Origin: an uncultured Methanoregula sp.
GTDB taxonomy: Archaea; Halobacteriota; Methanomicrobia; Methanomicrobiales; Methanospirillaceae
NCBI RefSeq assembly: GCF_963667735.1
Contig: NZ_OY763919.1
Span: forward strand, 248,001 to 312,000
Direction of reading: 5' to 3'
Length of the DNA: 64,000 nucleotides
Positions 1 through 8,528 of this stretch are shown in pieces; position 1 is the stretch's first letter, and every line of letters begins with the position of its first letter. The notes under the pieces are model-generated. The model was not told the DNA's origin and made no database searches. It worked only from the letters and a program-made list of their open reading frames with translations. The translations under genes and the position numbers were made by a program.

Positions 1-501
1 ATAATTCACGTCGTTCATGGTGGAATATTCGAGCGGGCTTTCAAGTGCCTGGTACTTGGTGATATTGACAAAGCCCCGCTGCCACCGGTATCCCTGGTCC
101 TGCCAGAAGTTGCCCGAGGGCTGGTATGAAATGTTCACGAGCGTTCCGTTCACCTGGTGAATCGCAGAGATGCTTTCATCATAGAGGGTGAGCGTCCAGG
201 CCGGCTCCGGCTCATCCAGAACCGAAAGAGAACCTCCTGACCTGAGCGTGCTCGCGAGGCAGTCGCCTCCCCCGAGCGGTACCGGTTCGCTCCTTGCCAG
301 GTTGTCCTGCCGGGAAGAGACCGCATCCCCGATATCCGATGAAAACCGGAGAAAAGCCGATTCCACGATCCGGAGATGTTCGATCTCCGATGCCTGCTTC
401 TCTGAAGGGATGTAGACAACGTTCCAGACAGTCAGGGCTGTCACGGCCACGGCAAGGATCAGCATGACCGCAATAACCGGGGCAACTGCCTCGTCCTTCA
501 T
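1..501 (-). CDS. Archaeal type IV pilin-like protein, C-terminus cut by window edge
   Basis: The frame is open from an ATG at 501 down to base 1 (167 codons) with no stop inside the window, so the end is missing. The N-terminus has a short charged stretch and then a hydrophobic segment (DEAVAPVIAVMLILAVAVTA, about residues 3-22). This is the form of an archaeal class III pilin signal, which in the family is cut by a prepilin peptidase just before the hydrophobic stretch. The rest looks like a beta-rich extracellular domain. Its start overlaps the stop of the preceding gene by ATGA, so it is the last visible gene of the minus-strand pilus operon. It could be a minor pilin or pseudopilin; the family beyond that is not certain. 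Confidence 0.72.
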   Translation of the reverse strand, partial: MKDEAVAPVIAVMLILAVAVTALTVWNVVYIPSEKQASEIEHLRIVESAFLRFSSDIGDAVSSRQDNLARSEPVPLGGGDCLASTLRSGGSLSVLDEPEPAWTLTLYDESISAIHQVNGTLVNISYQPSGNFWQDQGYRWQRGFVNITKYQALESPLEYSTMNDVNY

Positions 502-941
502 CGCGAACTCCTCCCGACCCTGCCGGAGAAGAGAACCGCCCGGTCGGTTGCAAGAGCAACCTCCTCGTCGCCGATGAGGGGCCGGCCGCAGTCAGCGGTG
601 ATGTTTCCCCCCAAATCGAATGCCTGGGTATCGGGGACAATTACGAACGGGCGGCTGCTTTTTTTTGTAAAGGATTCCATGGAACTTGCGTTCGAGATTA
701 TAACTTTCAGGGAATCGGCCTTCACCCAGTCGCCGCCCTTGTGCCACAGGACAACCTGGCCCGATGAATCATTGACAACCATCCGTATCGTGACGGTCGG
801 GCTCCTCTCCGAGGGCAGGTAATCCGGAAGCGAAGCGGAGAAGACACAGACAAGGATGAGGACCATCCCGATCATGAGCATCTCTCCCACGACTTCGGAG
901 ACTGCGGCGTTGTGCACATCTTCCGGCTTCATGGTACTCAC
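498..941 (-). CDS. Archaeal type IV pilin-like protein
   Basis: This is a 147-residue protein. About residues 13-38 are hydrophobic (EVVGEMLMIGMVLILVCVFS) behind a short polar N-terminus, as in archaeal pilins and pseudopilins that insert through a helical N-terminus. The remainder has alternating beta-type segments (TVTIRMVVND, QVVLWHKGGDWV) typical of the DUF1628-type pilin domain, though that assignment is by eye. The start used is a GTG whose last bases overlap the stop of the upstream membrane gene (GTGA); an ATG three codons in, at 932, is an alternative. It lies in the ATPase-platform-pilin operon and is probably a minor pilin of that machine. Confidence 0.7.
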   Translation of the reverse strand: MSTMKPEDVHNAAVSEVVGEMLMIGMVLILVCVFSASLPDYLPSERSPTVTIRMVVNDSSGQVVLWHKGGDWVKADSLKVIISNASSMESFTKKSSRPFVIVPDTQAFDLGGNITADCGRPLIGDEEVALATDRAVLFSGRVGRSSR

Positions 942-2767
942 ACGAAAAAGACGAACATTGCAACCGCTGCGGCAAGCAGGACAATACTGTGCTTGAATCC
1001 CGCAAGGATGCTGTTGGAACCAAACTGGCCGGCCATGATTCCCGAGAAGAGGGCGAGGATGATCCCGATCCTGAACATGTCGGTGACATTCTGGGCAAGG
1101 TTGAAGTTGATGTTGTATTTCACAAAACCCGCCATGAACGGGCCGTTGAGCTGGTACGCGGTATAGAGGAAGATCCCAAAGGAGAGGTAGATGATCATGA
1201 CGTACACGATCGCCGTGTTCGCCCGCTCCCGTTTCATCTTCAGGTAGTGCTCGAAATCGGCAATGGCGATTAAGAAGATCTGCCGCAGGCTGGACGTGAC
1301 CTCGCCCGCTTTGACGATCAGCGAGATGGCCCGTTTGACCGAGACAAGACCTATCCGCTCGTCCATCCGGACCAGGGCTGCGTTCACATACGAACCGGTC
1401 GTGACATCGCGGGAGACTACCCGGAGTTCCGAACTCAAAAGACCCAGTTTTGCAGTTGCGATCCGCTGGATTGCATCGGGAAGCGTGAGCCCTATGTCCT
1501 TCATATCGCAGAGCTCCCGCACGAACTCGGGGATATTCTTCTCGATATTACTGACATACCAGCGCCGCCCCTCGTACGAGAGGGAGATCGGGAAAAGAAA
1601 TGCGATGATGACAATGCAGGACGAGGTTTCAAGCATATTGTCCGGAAAGATTCCGTTGAAGAAGCCCGCAAGGACAAGGAGAAGTACAAGGCTCCCGCAG
1701 ACACAGCCAAGAGCGATCCCGTACTGGTAGTGGGAGATATAGGTCCGGAGGGGGTGGCGGAGCCGTTCGTATATCCGGTACCGTTCTTTTTTTGCCTCGA
1801 TCCGGCGGATAAATTCAGCATCGACAGATCCGGCGTTTTTCCCCGAAAGCGGACGTTCGTATTCCTCCCCGGCCGATTCAACGTGGCTGATCTCCAGGTT
1901 CTCCGCGGGAAGCATCAGCGAGAGGATCCAGATCATCAGGATAGCTCCTGCGGGGATGCAGAGGTACATGAAGGGAAGGAGCCAGGCCATCGTGCCCCGG
2001 CTCGTCATTCCCTGAGCAACGATCATGATGATGAGCGCGATCGGCCCCGCAACGAATGCCGAGACGTACACTTCCGCCATGATCTCGATGGTCTTTAAGA
2101 CCACGTCGAGTTCCCGTTTTGCCTGTTCGTGGAAATAATCCGTCTTCGATGCCAGGTACGAGGTGAGATCTCCCCCGCTCTCAAAGACTATGCCCATATC
2201 GTTGAGAAAATCCTTCAGGAGGGGGGACGGCGTGGTTGCCTGGAGGTTTTTCATGGCGGTGATCAGGTCGTCCCCGAAGAGTTCCACGTCCCGGACGATC
2301 TGGCCGAACTCGCGGGAGACTTCCCCGAACATGACCCGTTCTTCGTAGATTCTCCGTATGATCAGAAACGGGGGCATGGTTGTGGAGAGGGCCTGCATGT
2401 ACGAGACGGCATACGGGAGATCGAGATCGATCCTGCTCTTCCTGCCCCGGGCAATTATGGCCGGGTAATATACCTGGAACAGGTACGGGGCAGGGATCAT
2501 GGCAATGAAGAGGAATGTGAAAAAAATAACAGGAGGAATCGCCGTAAATACCCGGGTGCCAAGGGGAGTCGTGAGCAGGAGTCCGGCAATCAGGAAAAAA
2601 CCGGCGGAGAAGACGAGAAGGTTGGTCCGCAGGGTCCGCAGGTACGTTTCCGGCGTTCTCGGGATGCGGGCGGAGAGGAGGCCGCCGTCGAGGATGGTTC
2701 CAAACAGGCCCATCTCGATCTTTTGTGGCACCAGGCCGATTTCAGGGAACCGGGAAGGAAACGTCAT
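938..2767 (-). CDS. Type IV pilus / archaellum-type platform membrane protein (ArlJ/TadC family)
   Basis: This 609-residue polytopic protein has the two-copy GspF/T2SF layout. A first hydrophobic set lies near residues 30-105, followed by a cytoplasmic helical domain (MQALSTTMPPFLIIRRIYEE, about 125-145) and further segments near 240-300. A second copy follows: segments near 365-425, a second cytoplasmic helical domain (IPEFVRELCDMKDIGLTLPD, about 442-461), and C-terminal membrane segments. In this family the protein is the inner-membrane platform that works with the assembly ATPase encoded just upstream. The ATG at 2767 follows the ATPase stop by one base. An in-frame ATG 60 bases upstream would overlap the ATPase gene and is less likely. 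Context makes a pilus or pseudopilus more likely than an archaellum, because no other archaellum genes are visible. Confidence 0.9.
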   Translation of the reverse strand: MTFPSRFPEIGLVPQKIEMGLFGTILDGGLLSARIPRTPETYLRTLRTNLLVFSAGFFLIAGLLLTTPLGTRVFTAIPPVIFFTFLFIAMIPAPYLFQVYYPAIIARGRKSRIDLDLPYAVSYMQALSTTMPPFLIIRRIYEERVMFGEVSREFGQIVRDVELFGDDLITAMKNLQATTPSPLLKDFLNDMGIVFESGGDLTSYLASKTDYFHEQAKRELDVVLKTIEIMAEVYVSAFVAGPIALIIMIVAQGMTSRGTMAWLLPFMYLCIPAGAILMIWILSLMLPAENLEISHVESAGEEYERPLSGKNAGSVDAEFIRRIEAKKERYRIYERLRHPLRTYISHYQYGIALGCVCGSLVLLLVLAGFFNGIFPDNMLETSSCIVIIAFLFPISLSYEGRRWYVSNIEKNIPEFVRELCDMKDIGLTLPDAIQRIATAKLGLLSSELRVVSRDVTTGSYVNAALVRMDERIGLVSVKRAISLIVKAGEVTSSLRQIFLIAIADFEHYLKMKRERANTAIVYVMIIYLSFGIFLYTAYQLNGPFMAGFVKYNINFNLAQNVTDMFRIGIILALFSGIMAGQFGSNSILAGFKHSIVLLAAAVAMFVFFV

Positions 2768-2768
2768 C

Positions 2769-4619
2769 TCAATCACTGAACTCGTGGATGGCGCTTGCAA
2801 GATCGTGGATCTCCGGAGTCGGAACATCGAGGGCGATCGTTAAGAACTCCTCGCGTTTTTTAAGTTCCGCATCGATCCGGTCATGAGTCCATCCCATCAT
2901 GGCGCAGATCTCTGCAAGGACCCGGGAAGACTCAGCGGTCCGCCGGAACGAATCCGTGCCCACATCCCATTCGAAGAGTTTCTTCGGGATGATATTCCCG
3001 TTTTCGTCCACGCTTATCTCGTGGATGGCAAGGCAGCGGCGCGTGCGGTTCGTCCCGAACGTTGCAATCGACTGGCTGATGACCAGGTCAAGGGCCGTGA
3101 ACATAACCGGGGGGACATCGATAGGCTCGTGGGTGAGCCGGTTGATCGCCTCGTGCACGCTTCCCGCATGGATGGTCGAGAGCGTTGCATGGCCGGTATT
3201 CATGGCCTGGAAGAGCGTCTGGGCTTCCCGGCCCCGCACTTCCCCGACGATGATGTACTCGGGCCGCTGGCGCATCGAGGATTTCAGGAGCGAGAAGAGA
3301 TCGATATCCCCCTGGACCCCGGGGATATTCAGTTCCCGGGTCAGGGTGGCAAGCCAGTTCTTGTGCGGGAGCTGGATCTCGTGGGTGTCTTCGAGCGATA
3401 CGATCTTGGCATTCTGCGGAATGAAGAGGGAGACCGCGTTCATGGTCGAGGTCTTGCCGCTCGCCGTGCCTCCCGCGATGATGAGGCTTTTACGGTGGGC
3501 GATGGCAAGCCAGAGGAAGGCGAGAATTTCAGCACTGTATGTCCCGTACCGGAGAAGATCGACAGGCGTCATCGGCTCGGCCCGGAATTTCCGGATGGTA
3601 AACGAGCTGCCCCGGAGCGAGACCACGTTGCTGTACGTGACCTGGACCCGTGAACCGCCCGGGAGGGTGGCATCGATCATCGGGCTGGTGAGCGAGATCT
3701 GCTTGTTTGCTTTCTGGGCGAGTTTTAAGACAAACGCGTTGAGCTCGCCTTCCCGGAAGAGGACGCTTGTCGGCAGGCTGCCGTACGTGCGGTGGAAGAC
3801 AAAGACCGGGAGATTGTCGCCATTGCAGCTGATATCCTCAAGCGCCGGGTCCTGCATGAGGGGTTCGAGCGGGCCAAACCCGGAGAGATCCCGGCGAACA
3901 TAATACGCAAGGACATCGAGCCGCTCACCGGTAATATCCGGGGAGAACTCGCGGATGATCCGGCTGACCGCTTCCCTTGTGAAGTGATGGAGCGGGGGAT
4001 CTTTTGGATCGTCGTAGATGATCACCTTTCTCAAGCGGTTGTAGGTCTCGCTCAGCACAACCCGCTCGCGGGCAGAGAGCGGGGGTTCGAGAACCTGGTA
4101 GGTGAATCCCTGGTTTCCCACCCGGATGATCCGGATGGAGACGTACGGCTCTTCGATCCAGTAGGTATCGAGGGTCCCGGTCGGCTGCTGAAGTGGGGAT
4201 GGCAACACCTGCCCGGCCGGAAATTCCGGTTCAATGGCGGGAATCGGGAACGCGGCTGCCGTTTTTTTGGAATCGCTCTTCCTTACACGATACCATATCG
4301 ATGTTGCTGCAAGGGCGAGCAAAACAAGCGAGATCGCCCCGGCTGCGGCCAGGACCGGGAGTGGCAGGAGAATAAAAAGCGATACGTACCCGGTCAGGAC
4401 CAGGGCGGTTCCGGTAATAACGAGAGCGATATCTGCATTTCGCGTGCCGCTGCCCAGAGTACGGGGAAGACTGCGGACCCGGCTGGTGAGCGGAGACACC
4501 GGTTTATCCGGATGATCCGGTCCCCGCGCGGGGATAGGACTGATTTCCTGACAGGACGTACCACCGGCACGGCATCTCAGGTCCGCAAGGCCACAAACTA
4601 TCCGGTCAAAGAAGGTCAT
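2769..4619 (-). CDS. Type II/IV secretion system ATPase (ArlI/PilB/GspE-like)
   Basis: This 616-residue protein hydrolyses ATP to drive pilus assembly. The Walker A motif GGTASGKT sits near residue 380, followed by an Asp box (SLEDTHEIQLPHKNW) and a Walker B/His box region (EYIIVGEVRGREAQTL, then STIHAGS near 475). This is the archaeal GspE-like arrangement. Unusually for a cytoplasmic ATPase, residues about 60-110 contain two hydrophobic segments (ALVITGTALVLTGYVSLFIL and a following one), so it may be membrane-tethered. It starts at an ATG overlapping the preceding gene by ATGA and ends one base before the platform protein's ATG, so ATPase and platform are translationally coupled. Confidence 0.92.
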   Translation of the reverse strand: MTFFDRIVCGLADLRCRAGGTSCQEISPIPARGPDHPDKPVSPLTSRVRSLPRTLGSGTRNADIALVITGTALVLTGYVSLFILLPLPVLAAAGAISLVLLALAATSIWYRVRKSDSKKTAAAFPIPAIEPEFPAGQVLPSPLQQPTGTLDTYWIEEPYVSIRIIRVGNQGFTYQVLEPPLSARERVVLSETYNRLRKVIIYDDPKDPPLHHFTREAVSRIIREFSPDITGERLDVLAYYVRRDLSGFGPLEPLMQDPALEDISCNGDNLPVFVFHRTYGSLPTSVLFREGELNAFVLKLAQKANKQISLTSPMIDATLPGGSRVQVTYSNVVSLRGSSFTIRKFRAEPMTPVDLLRYGTYSAEILAFLWLAIAHRKSLIIAGGTASGKTSTMNAVSLFIPQNAKIVSLEDTHEIQLPHKNWLATLTRELNIPGVQGDIDLFSLLKSSMRQRPEYIIVGEVRGREAQTLFQAMNTGHATLSTIHAGSVHEAINRLTHEPIDVPPVMFTALDLVISQSIATFGTNRTRRCLAIHEISVDENGNIIPKKLFEWDVGTDSFRRTAESSRVLAEICAMMGWTHDRIDAELKKREEFLTIALDVPTPEIHDLASAIHEFSD

Positions 4620-5332
4620 GCAGCCCCCCGGGCTTCACGCAGGGCAAGCAGTAATTCCGGTGGAACAGATTGTACCTGCCGGCTGATTATCGTAACAACC
4701 GGCGTAGCAACAGTGCGTGGTGAATCGCCGGTGGTAATCGAGAGCGTGACGTCCAGGTAATTACCGGTCAGCGTGAGGTGGTACCGGCCTTCCCCGAAAA
4801 TCTTCACGGTGCGGTTGGTCTTCTCAGAACTGTATTCCCTTGCGTACCCGTCTTCCGCAACGATCTCCTGGGTAGTTAAGTTCCGGACTGTGAGGATGAA
4901 GTACGGCCGGTTGATGGATTTTGCCATGGATCCCCGGCAGGATTCCGGTTTGTCAAGACAGTCGTAAAGGGGTTTGATATCATAGGAGACCAGGAGCGGT
5001 CCCTTCGTGACATTGACCGTAAGGCCGGTTGCATTGCCCCGGAGCGAATACTTCCGGGTGAACTCCGGCACAAGGGGTGCCGGGGCGGGGGTTGCGCTGG
5101 CCCGGACATACACCGGGACCGGGTAGGGATCCGCAGGGAGGATTGGAGGAGATTCGGCCACGCGTTCTGTCAGGGCATTGGTCTTCTGCGGCTGGACGGA
5201 TAAGGCTTTTACCAGCTGGCCGGATGGCGATGAAACAGGGATTGCCGGCTGCTGAACCGAGGGTGACGGTACCGTTGCAACCGGCTTTTCTTCATTTGTC
5301 TGGTTCAGGAGCACAAGGCAGCCCGGGACCAA
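4616..5332 (-). CDS. Putative secreted protein, first gene of pilus operon, start uncertain
   Basis: The family is not recognised. The visible product has a Pro/Ser/Gln-rich linker (about residues 20-95) and then a probable beta domain with repeated short strands and two Cys (YDCLDKPESC). The only standard start codon in frame is a TTG at 5332. The same frame stays open upstream to 5446 and encodes a strong hydrophobic segment (AWGICLLAILLCTTVLVPGC) that looks like a signal or anchor, so the true N-terminus is probably upstream, at a non-standard codon such as ATA 5431 or CTG 5416, or the gene is frameshifted. It overlaps the ATPase gene by ATGA. Position suggests an extracellular accessory or adhesin of the pilus machine. 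Confidence 0.6.
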   Translation of the reverse strand: MVPGCLVLLNQTNEEKPVATVPSPSVQQPAIPVSSPSGQLVKALSVQPQKTNALTERVAESPPILPADPYPVPVYVRASATPAPAPLVPEFTRKYSLRGNATGLTVNVTKGPLLVSYDIKPLYDCLDKPESCRGSMAKSINRPYFILTVRNLTTQEIVAEDGYAREYSSEKTNRTVKIFGEGRYHLTLTGNYLDVTLSITTGDSPRTVATPVVTIISRQVQSVPPELLLALREARGAA

Positions 5333-5494
5333 AACGGTCGTGCAGAGCAGGATTGCAAGAAGACAGATGCCCCATGCTTTTTTTCCTGCCGGTCCCGGCC
5401 CGTGTTCACGTCGCAGAAACTGGATTGTTATTCCCCCGGTTGTTCTTTAATTCCTGATGCACTAGTTGGTTAGACAGCCCAATTAATAAAGTTT

Positions 5495-5542
5495 ATTTGT
5501 TTTAAAACAAATTAAAATGATCAATTAAAATAGTTTTAAAAC
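5495..5542. promoter_or_regulatory. Two TTTTAAAA palindromes in the divergent pilus promoter region
   Basis: An 18-bp perfect palindrome ATTTGTTTTAAAACAAAT lies at 5495-5512, and its core GTTTTAAAAC recurs at 5533-5542, with centres 34 bp apart. They sit between the minus-strand pilus operon and the plus-strand pilins. Paired identical palindromes in a divergent promoter suggest an operator for a dimeric regulator. Chance symmetry in AT-rich promoter DNA is the alternative. Confidence 0.4.
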
Positions 5543-5642
5543 AAGCTAAGTTGTTCGTGTCATCTACGGTTGGACCATGTGGTCACTGAAACCCGCCAGG
5601 ATTTCTTTACTCATCGCATGATGGCCAAGAGATGGAGAAAAC

Positions 5643-6266
5643 ATGAAACACAGAAGAAAATCTGAACCGGAGCAGGCAGTCTCGCCCGTTGTCGGTGTGA
5701 TGCTGATGCTCGTCGTGACCATAATTATTGCAGCAGTCGTGAGTGCGTTTGCGGGGGGTCTCAGTTCCGATACCCAGAAGGCACCCCAGGCATCGATTGA
5801 TGTGAAAATCAAGACTGCTGCCGACAATACCATGTCAGGTACTGAAACCATTATGACTTTTACCGAACTCAGTGGCGATCCCATACCCACAAAGGATCTT
5901 GCTATTGTGACGTATTACCAGAACAAGGCGGGAATGATATACAAAAACAAGCAGGTTGCAACAAGTTCCGCAATTGATATTGACGGATATAGCAAGACCA
6001 CCCGGGTTCCTTTCATCAACGACATGCGTTATGGCTATTCCGGCAACAATCCGGCGAAGGATTTTGGGAATTATACCTGGAAAACCGGGGATGTCCTCAG
6101 TACAGGGACTACCGCAGGAACCGCGTATCTCCTTGCTATAAATTCTACGACCACTCCCTATACCATCGCTGATAAGGACTTTGGTCCCGGCAGTATTGTA
6201 GATGTTAAGATTCTCCACGTGCCAAGCGGTCAGTATATTTTTGACAAGGAGGTGTCCGTGCAATGA
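5643..6266 (+). CDS. Archaeal type IV pilin
   Basis: This 207-residue protein has the archaeal pilin N-terminal signature: a short charged leader (MKHRRKSEPEQ) followed by AVSPVVGVMLMLVVTIIIAA and FAGG. Processing by archaeal prepilin peptidase in the leader and assembly through the hydrophobic helix are expected from the family. The C-terminal domain is Thr/Ser/Asn-rich and beta-like, as expected outside the cell. It is followed with ATGA overlap by a second pilin with an almost identical signal region, so both are probably subunits of one filament. The ATPase and platform lie divergently upstream. The upstream TTTTAAAA palindromes may control both sides. Confidence 0.88.
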   Translation: MKHRRKSEPEQAVSPVVGVMLMLVVTIIIAAVVSAFAGGLSSDTQKAPQASIDVKIKTAADNTMSGTETIMTFTELSGDPIPTKDLAIVTYYQNKAGMIYKNKQVATSSAIDIDGYSKTTRVPFINDMRYGYSGNNPAKDFGNYTWKTGDVLSTGTTAGTAYLLAINSTTTPYTIADKDFGPGSIVDVKILHVPSGQYIFDKEVSVQ

Positions 6267-6904
6267 GTCGTTATGCTGATTCTGCAGTTTCGCCCGTTGT
6301 GGGGGTTATGCTCATGCTTGTTGTGACGATCATCATCGCAGCAGTGGTCTCCGCATTTGCCGGGGGCATGGGAAGCGAACAACATAAGACCCCGCAAGTA
6401 AGTCTGAATGCCAAAAGTTCCATCCAGAACATTCAGGGCACTATTGACCCGGACTCCTACGAACTGACCTATCCTCCGGGTTTTTCTGCTGCAAACGGCC
6501 TGCAGTTCGAGAATACCGGAGGAGACACATTCTCTCTCAATGACATTGAGATCCAAGTACAGACAGAAGATACCAAGTATACGATCCGGCCGACCGATAC
6601 CTTACCTGCCAAGAGTATTCTGCCCACGGGAATCTCGAACGGGGGCTATTTCCAGAAACTCGGGAATGTATCGCTCTCCGACCGTATGATCGCACCGGGT
6701 GACAAGTTCATGCTCTATGCTGATGGCTGTGCAAATGGGGTCACATATACCTGGGACCACTCCTATTACGGTCCGAAAATTTCCTGGAGACCCACCGATT
6801 CAAAGGCCGGGTTTTCGATCTACCTGAATAAAAAAGCCCAGTATTCGGTCATTGATAAGATAAGCAACCGGGTAATAGCGAACGGGGAACTGATCCTCAC
6901 CTGA
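6263..6904 (+). CDS. Archaeal type IV pilin, paralogue of the preceding gene
   Basis: This 213-residue protein has the signature SAVSPVVGVMLMLVVTIIIA near residues 8-27, almost identical to the upstream pilin. The mature domain then diverges and has more Tyr/Lys at the C-terminus. Only the leader and helix are conserved between the two, as expected for subunits sharing one assembly machine but exposing different faces. The start overlaps the first pilin's stop by ATGA and is preceded by an AAGGAGGT-like ribosome site inside that gene. It is a major or minor pilin; the sequence cannot say which. Confidence 0.87.
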   Translation: MSRYADSAVSPVVGVMLMLVVTIIIAAVVSAFAGGMGSEQHKTPQVSLNAKSSIQNIQGTIDPDSYELTYPPGFSAANGLQFENTGGDTFSLNDIEIQVQTEDTKYTIRPTDTLPAKSILPTGISNGGYFQKLGNVSLSDRMIAPGDKFMLYADGCANGVTYTWDHSYYGPKISWRPTDSKAGFSIYLNKKAQYSVIDKISNRVIANGELILT

Positions 6905-7027
6905 TCAGGAAAAAGCCGTTTCCATTCTCAGCGGTTCATCCGTATTGAACCCTGAGCGCTCCCTTCGCCCGGGAGCATTTTCAAAGATCCGCCAGAAGAA
7001 CACCAGACGTAAAAACAGAGGAATCGT

Positions 7028-7393
7028 ATGCCAAAAATCTATGGAATCGAACCGAAGCCCGCAACAAAGCAGCTCATTGAGAAATTCGAAGACGAGGTCG
7101 TTATCCGGCACAACAACCAGCAGCTGGTCGGAAACGTGTATGTGGACATGCAGCCTGACCGGTGGGCGGTCGCATTTGCGTATAATTACACCCGCCGCCC
7201 CGGCATCCACGGGCACGAGAACCCGCTCGAAGTGCGGTACTCCTGCCCGGCGCAGGAAAACACGAGCGTTACGATGTTCCGCTCGGACACAGCCGATGAG
7301 AGATCGCTTGTGACCGCGCCGCTCAGGGACGGCGATGAATTCATCCGGTACGTCCTCTCAGAGGAGCGGTCGCAGGTCGGCAGGGCCGCATAG
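7028..7393 (+). CDS. Conserved 121-residue protein of unknown function, paralogue of 14269-14634
   Basis: The family is not recognised. It is a soluble protein of 121 residues without signal or membrane segment. It matches the protein at 14269-14634 over its full length with no large gap: shared elements include PAT, EKFE/EKFE, RWAVA, GHE, LEVRYS and MFRSD. It precedes the corrinoid uptake operon, and its paralogue ends that operon. The upstream GAGGA before ATG 7028 is a reasonable ribosome site. The conserved Trp, His and Arg positions suggest a small binding or regulatory domain, but no function can be given. Confidence 0.75.
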   Translation: MPKIYGIEPKPATKQLIEKFEDEVVIRHNNQQLVGNVYVDMQPDRWAVAFAYNYTRRPGIHGHENPLEVRYSCPAQENTSVTMFRSDTADERSLVTAPLRDGDEFIRYVLSEERSQVGRAA

Positions 7394-7420
7394 CCGGGGG
7401 GATACAAACGATCCCCGGCT
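7392..7420 (+). terminator. Hairpin overlapping the stop of the 121-residue gene
   Basis: AGCCGGGG (7392-7399) pairs perfectly with CCCCGGCT (7413-7420) around a 13-base loop, starting inside the TAG stop codon. No long T-tract follows, so it could be a terminator, an RNA-processing site or a translational element before btuC. Confidence 0.35.
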
Positions 7421-7568
7421 GTTTACGGAGTAATGGTAGCGAGGGTGACCGCCCGGGCCGGGCAACCGTCCGGCCACGGACCATTATTCGCGGCTGCTTC
7501 CGCGTATCTCACCGGCGTGCACAGCCGGCATATCCCAAAATAACCCGCACGCTCGGCAACCCAAGGGA

Positions 7569-8528
7569 GTGATCGCCGCTTTGTCCCGCACCATCCCCCT
7601 CTTCCTCTGCATGACCGCAGCCGCGATCCTGACAATCGCTCTTTGCACGTTTATCGGCCCGGCCGGTTTCGGGATCCCCGCCACCGGACCCGGTGCAGCA
7701 GACATCATCGGGGGCATCCGGCTTCCCCGGGTCCTTGCTGCATTCTTTGTCGGAGCCAGCCTTGCAGTAGCCGGGGCAGCCATGCAGTCGCTCTTCCGCA
7801 ACCCGATGGCCGATCCCTACATCCTCGGCACATCTTCCGGGGGAGCGCTCGGAGCATCGCTTGCCATTGTCTTCCTGGGCGGCTTCTTCGTTCCCGTCTT
7901 TGCATGGCTCGGGGCGGTTGCAGCGATCCTGATCGTCTGGTCTATTGCCGGCCGGCATGGAATCATCTCGGTCGAGACCCTGCTCCTCACGGGCATCGCG
8001 GTCTCGTTCTTCTTCTCGGCCCTCGTCTCGTTCCTGATAGCAATTGCCGGCCAGAATGTCCACCAGATCATCTTCTGGCTCATGGGCGGATTCTGGAACA
8101 CATCGCCATCCGATGCCATCCTCTCGGCTGCAATTCTTCTTCCCTGCGGAATTTTCCTCTTCTTCATGGGCCGCGATCTCAATGCCCTCTCGCTGGGGGA
8201 AGAGACCGCAGCCCATCTCGGCATCGATGCCGTAAAAGCCCGGTGGGGGGTGCTCGGCGCAAGCACCCTGCTCGTTGCCGGCGCGGTTTCTATCGCAGGA
8301 TCGATAGGCTTCATCGGGCTTGTCACCCCGCATATCGTCCGGATGCTCGCCGGTCCGGACAACCGGGTGGTAATCCCGGTATCCATCCTTGCCGGGGGCA
8401 TCATCCTTGTCCTGTCCGATACGCTCGCCCGGACATTCTTCTCGGACCTGCCGGTCGGGATCATCACGGCATTCATCGGGGCGCCGTTCTTCATCTGGCT
8501 CATCTACCAGCGGGGGTCGGCTGCATGA
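7569..8528 (+). CDS. btuC: Corrinoid/metal-chelate ABC transporter permease (BtuC/FecCD family)
   Basis: This 319-residue protein has about nine to ten hydrophobic segments and the FecCD signatures: LPRVLAAFFVGASLAVAGAA near residues 50-69, MQSLFRNPMADPYILGTSSG just after, and GFIGLVTPHIVRMLAG near 245-260. It forms the membrane channel that receives a chelate from the binding protein. The ATPase starts with ATGA overlap at its 3' end, and BtuF, CbiA and CbiZ follow, so corrinoid or cobinamide is the likely substrate. The GTG at 7569 is used because AAGGGAGTG lies just before it and the first membrane helix starts close by. Confidence 0.88.
   Translation: MIAALSRTIPLFLCMTAAAILTIALCTFIGPAGFGIPATGPGAADIIGGIRLPRVLAAFFVGASLAVAGAAMQSLFRNPMADPYILGTSSGGALGASLAIVFLGGFFVPVFAWLGAVAAILIVWSIAGRHGIISVETLLLTGIAVSFFFSALVSFLIAIAGQNVHQIIFWLMGGFWNTSPSDAILSAAILLPCGIFLFFMGRDLNALSLGEETAAHLGIDAVKARWGVLGASTLLVAGAVSIAGSIGFIGLVTPHIVRMLAGPDNRVVIPVSILAGGIILVLSDTLARTFFSDLPVGIITAFIGAPFFIWLIYQRGSAA

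Noticed and set aside
7433..7543. 36-codon frame between the 121-residue gene and btuC
   Set aside because: GGAG lies too close to the ATG, the frame does not overlap btuC as the other bridges do, and no conservation can be judged.
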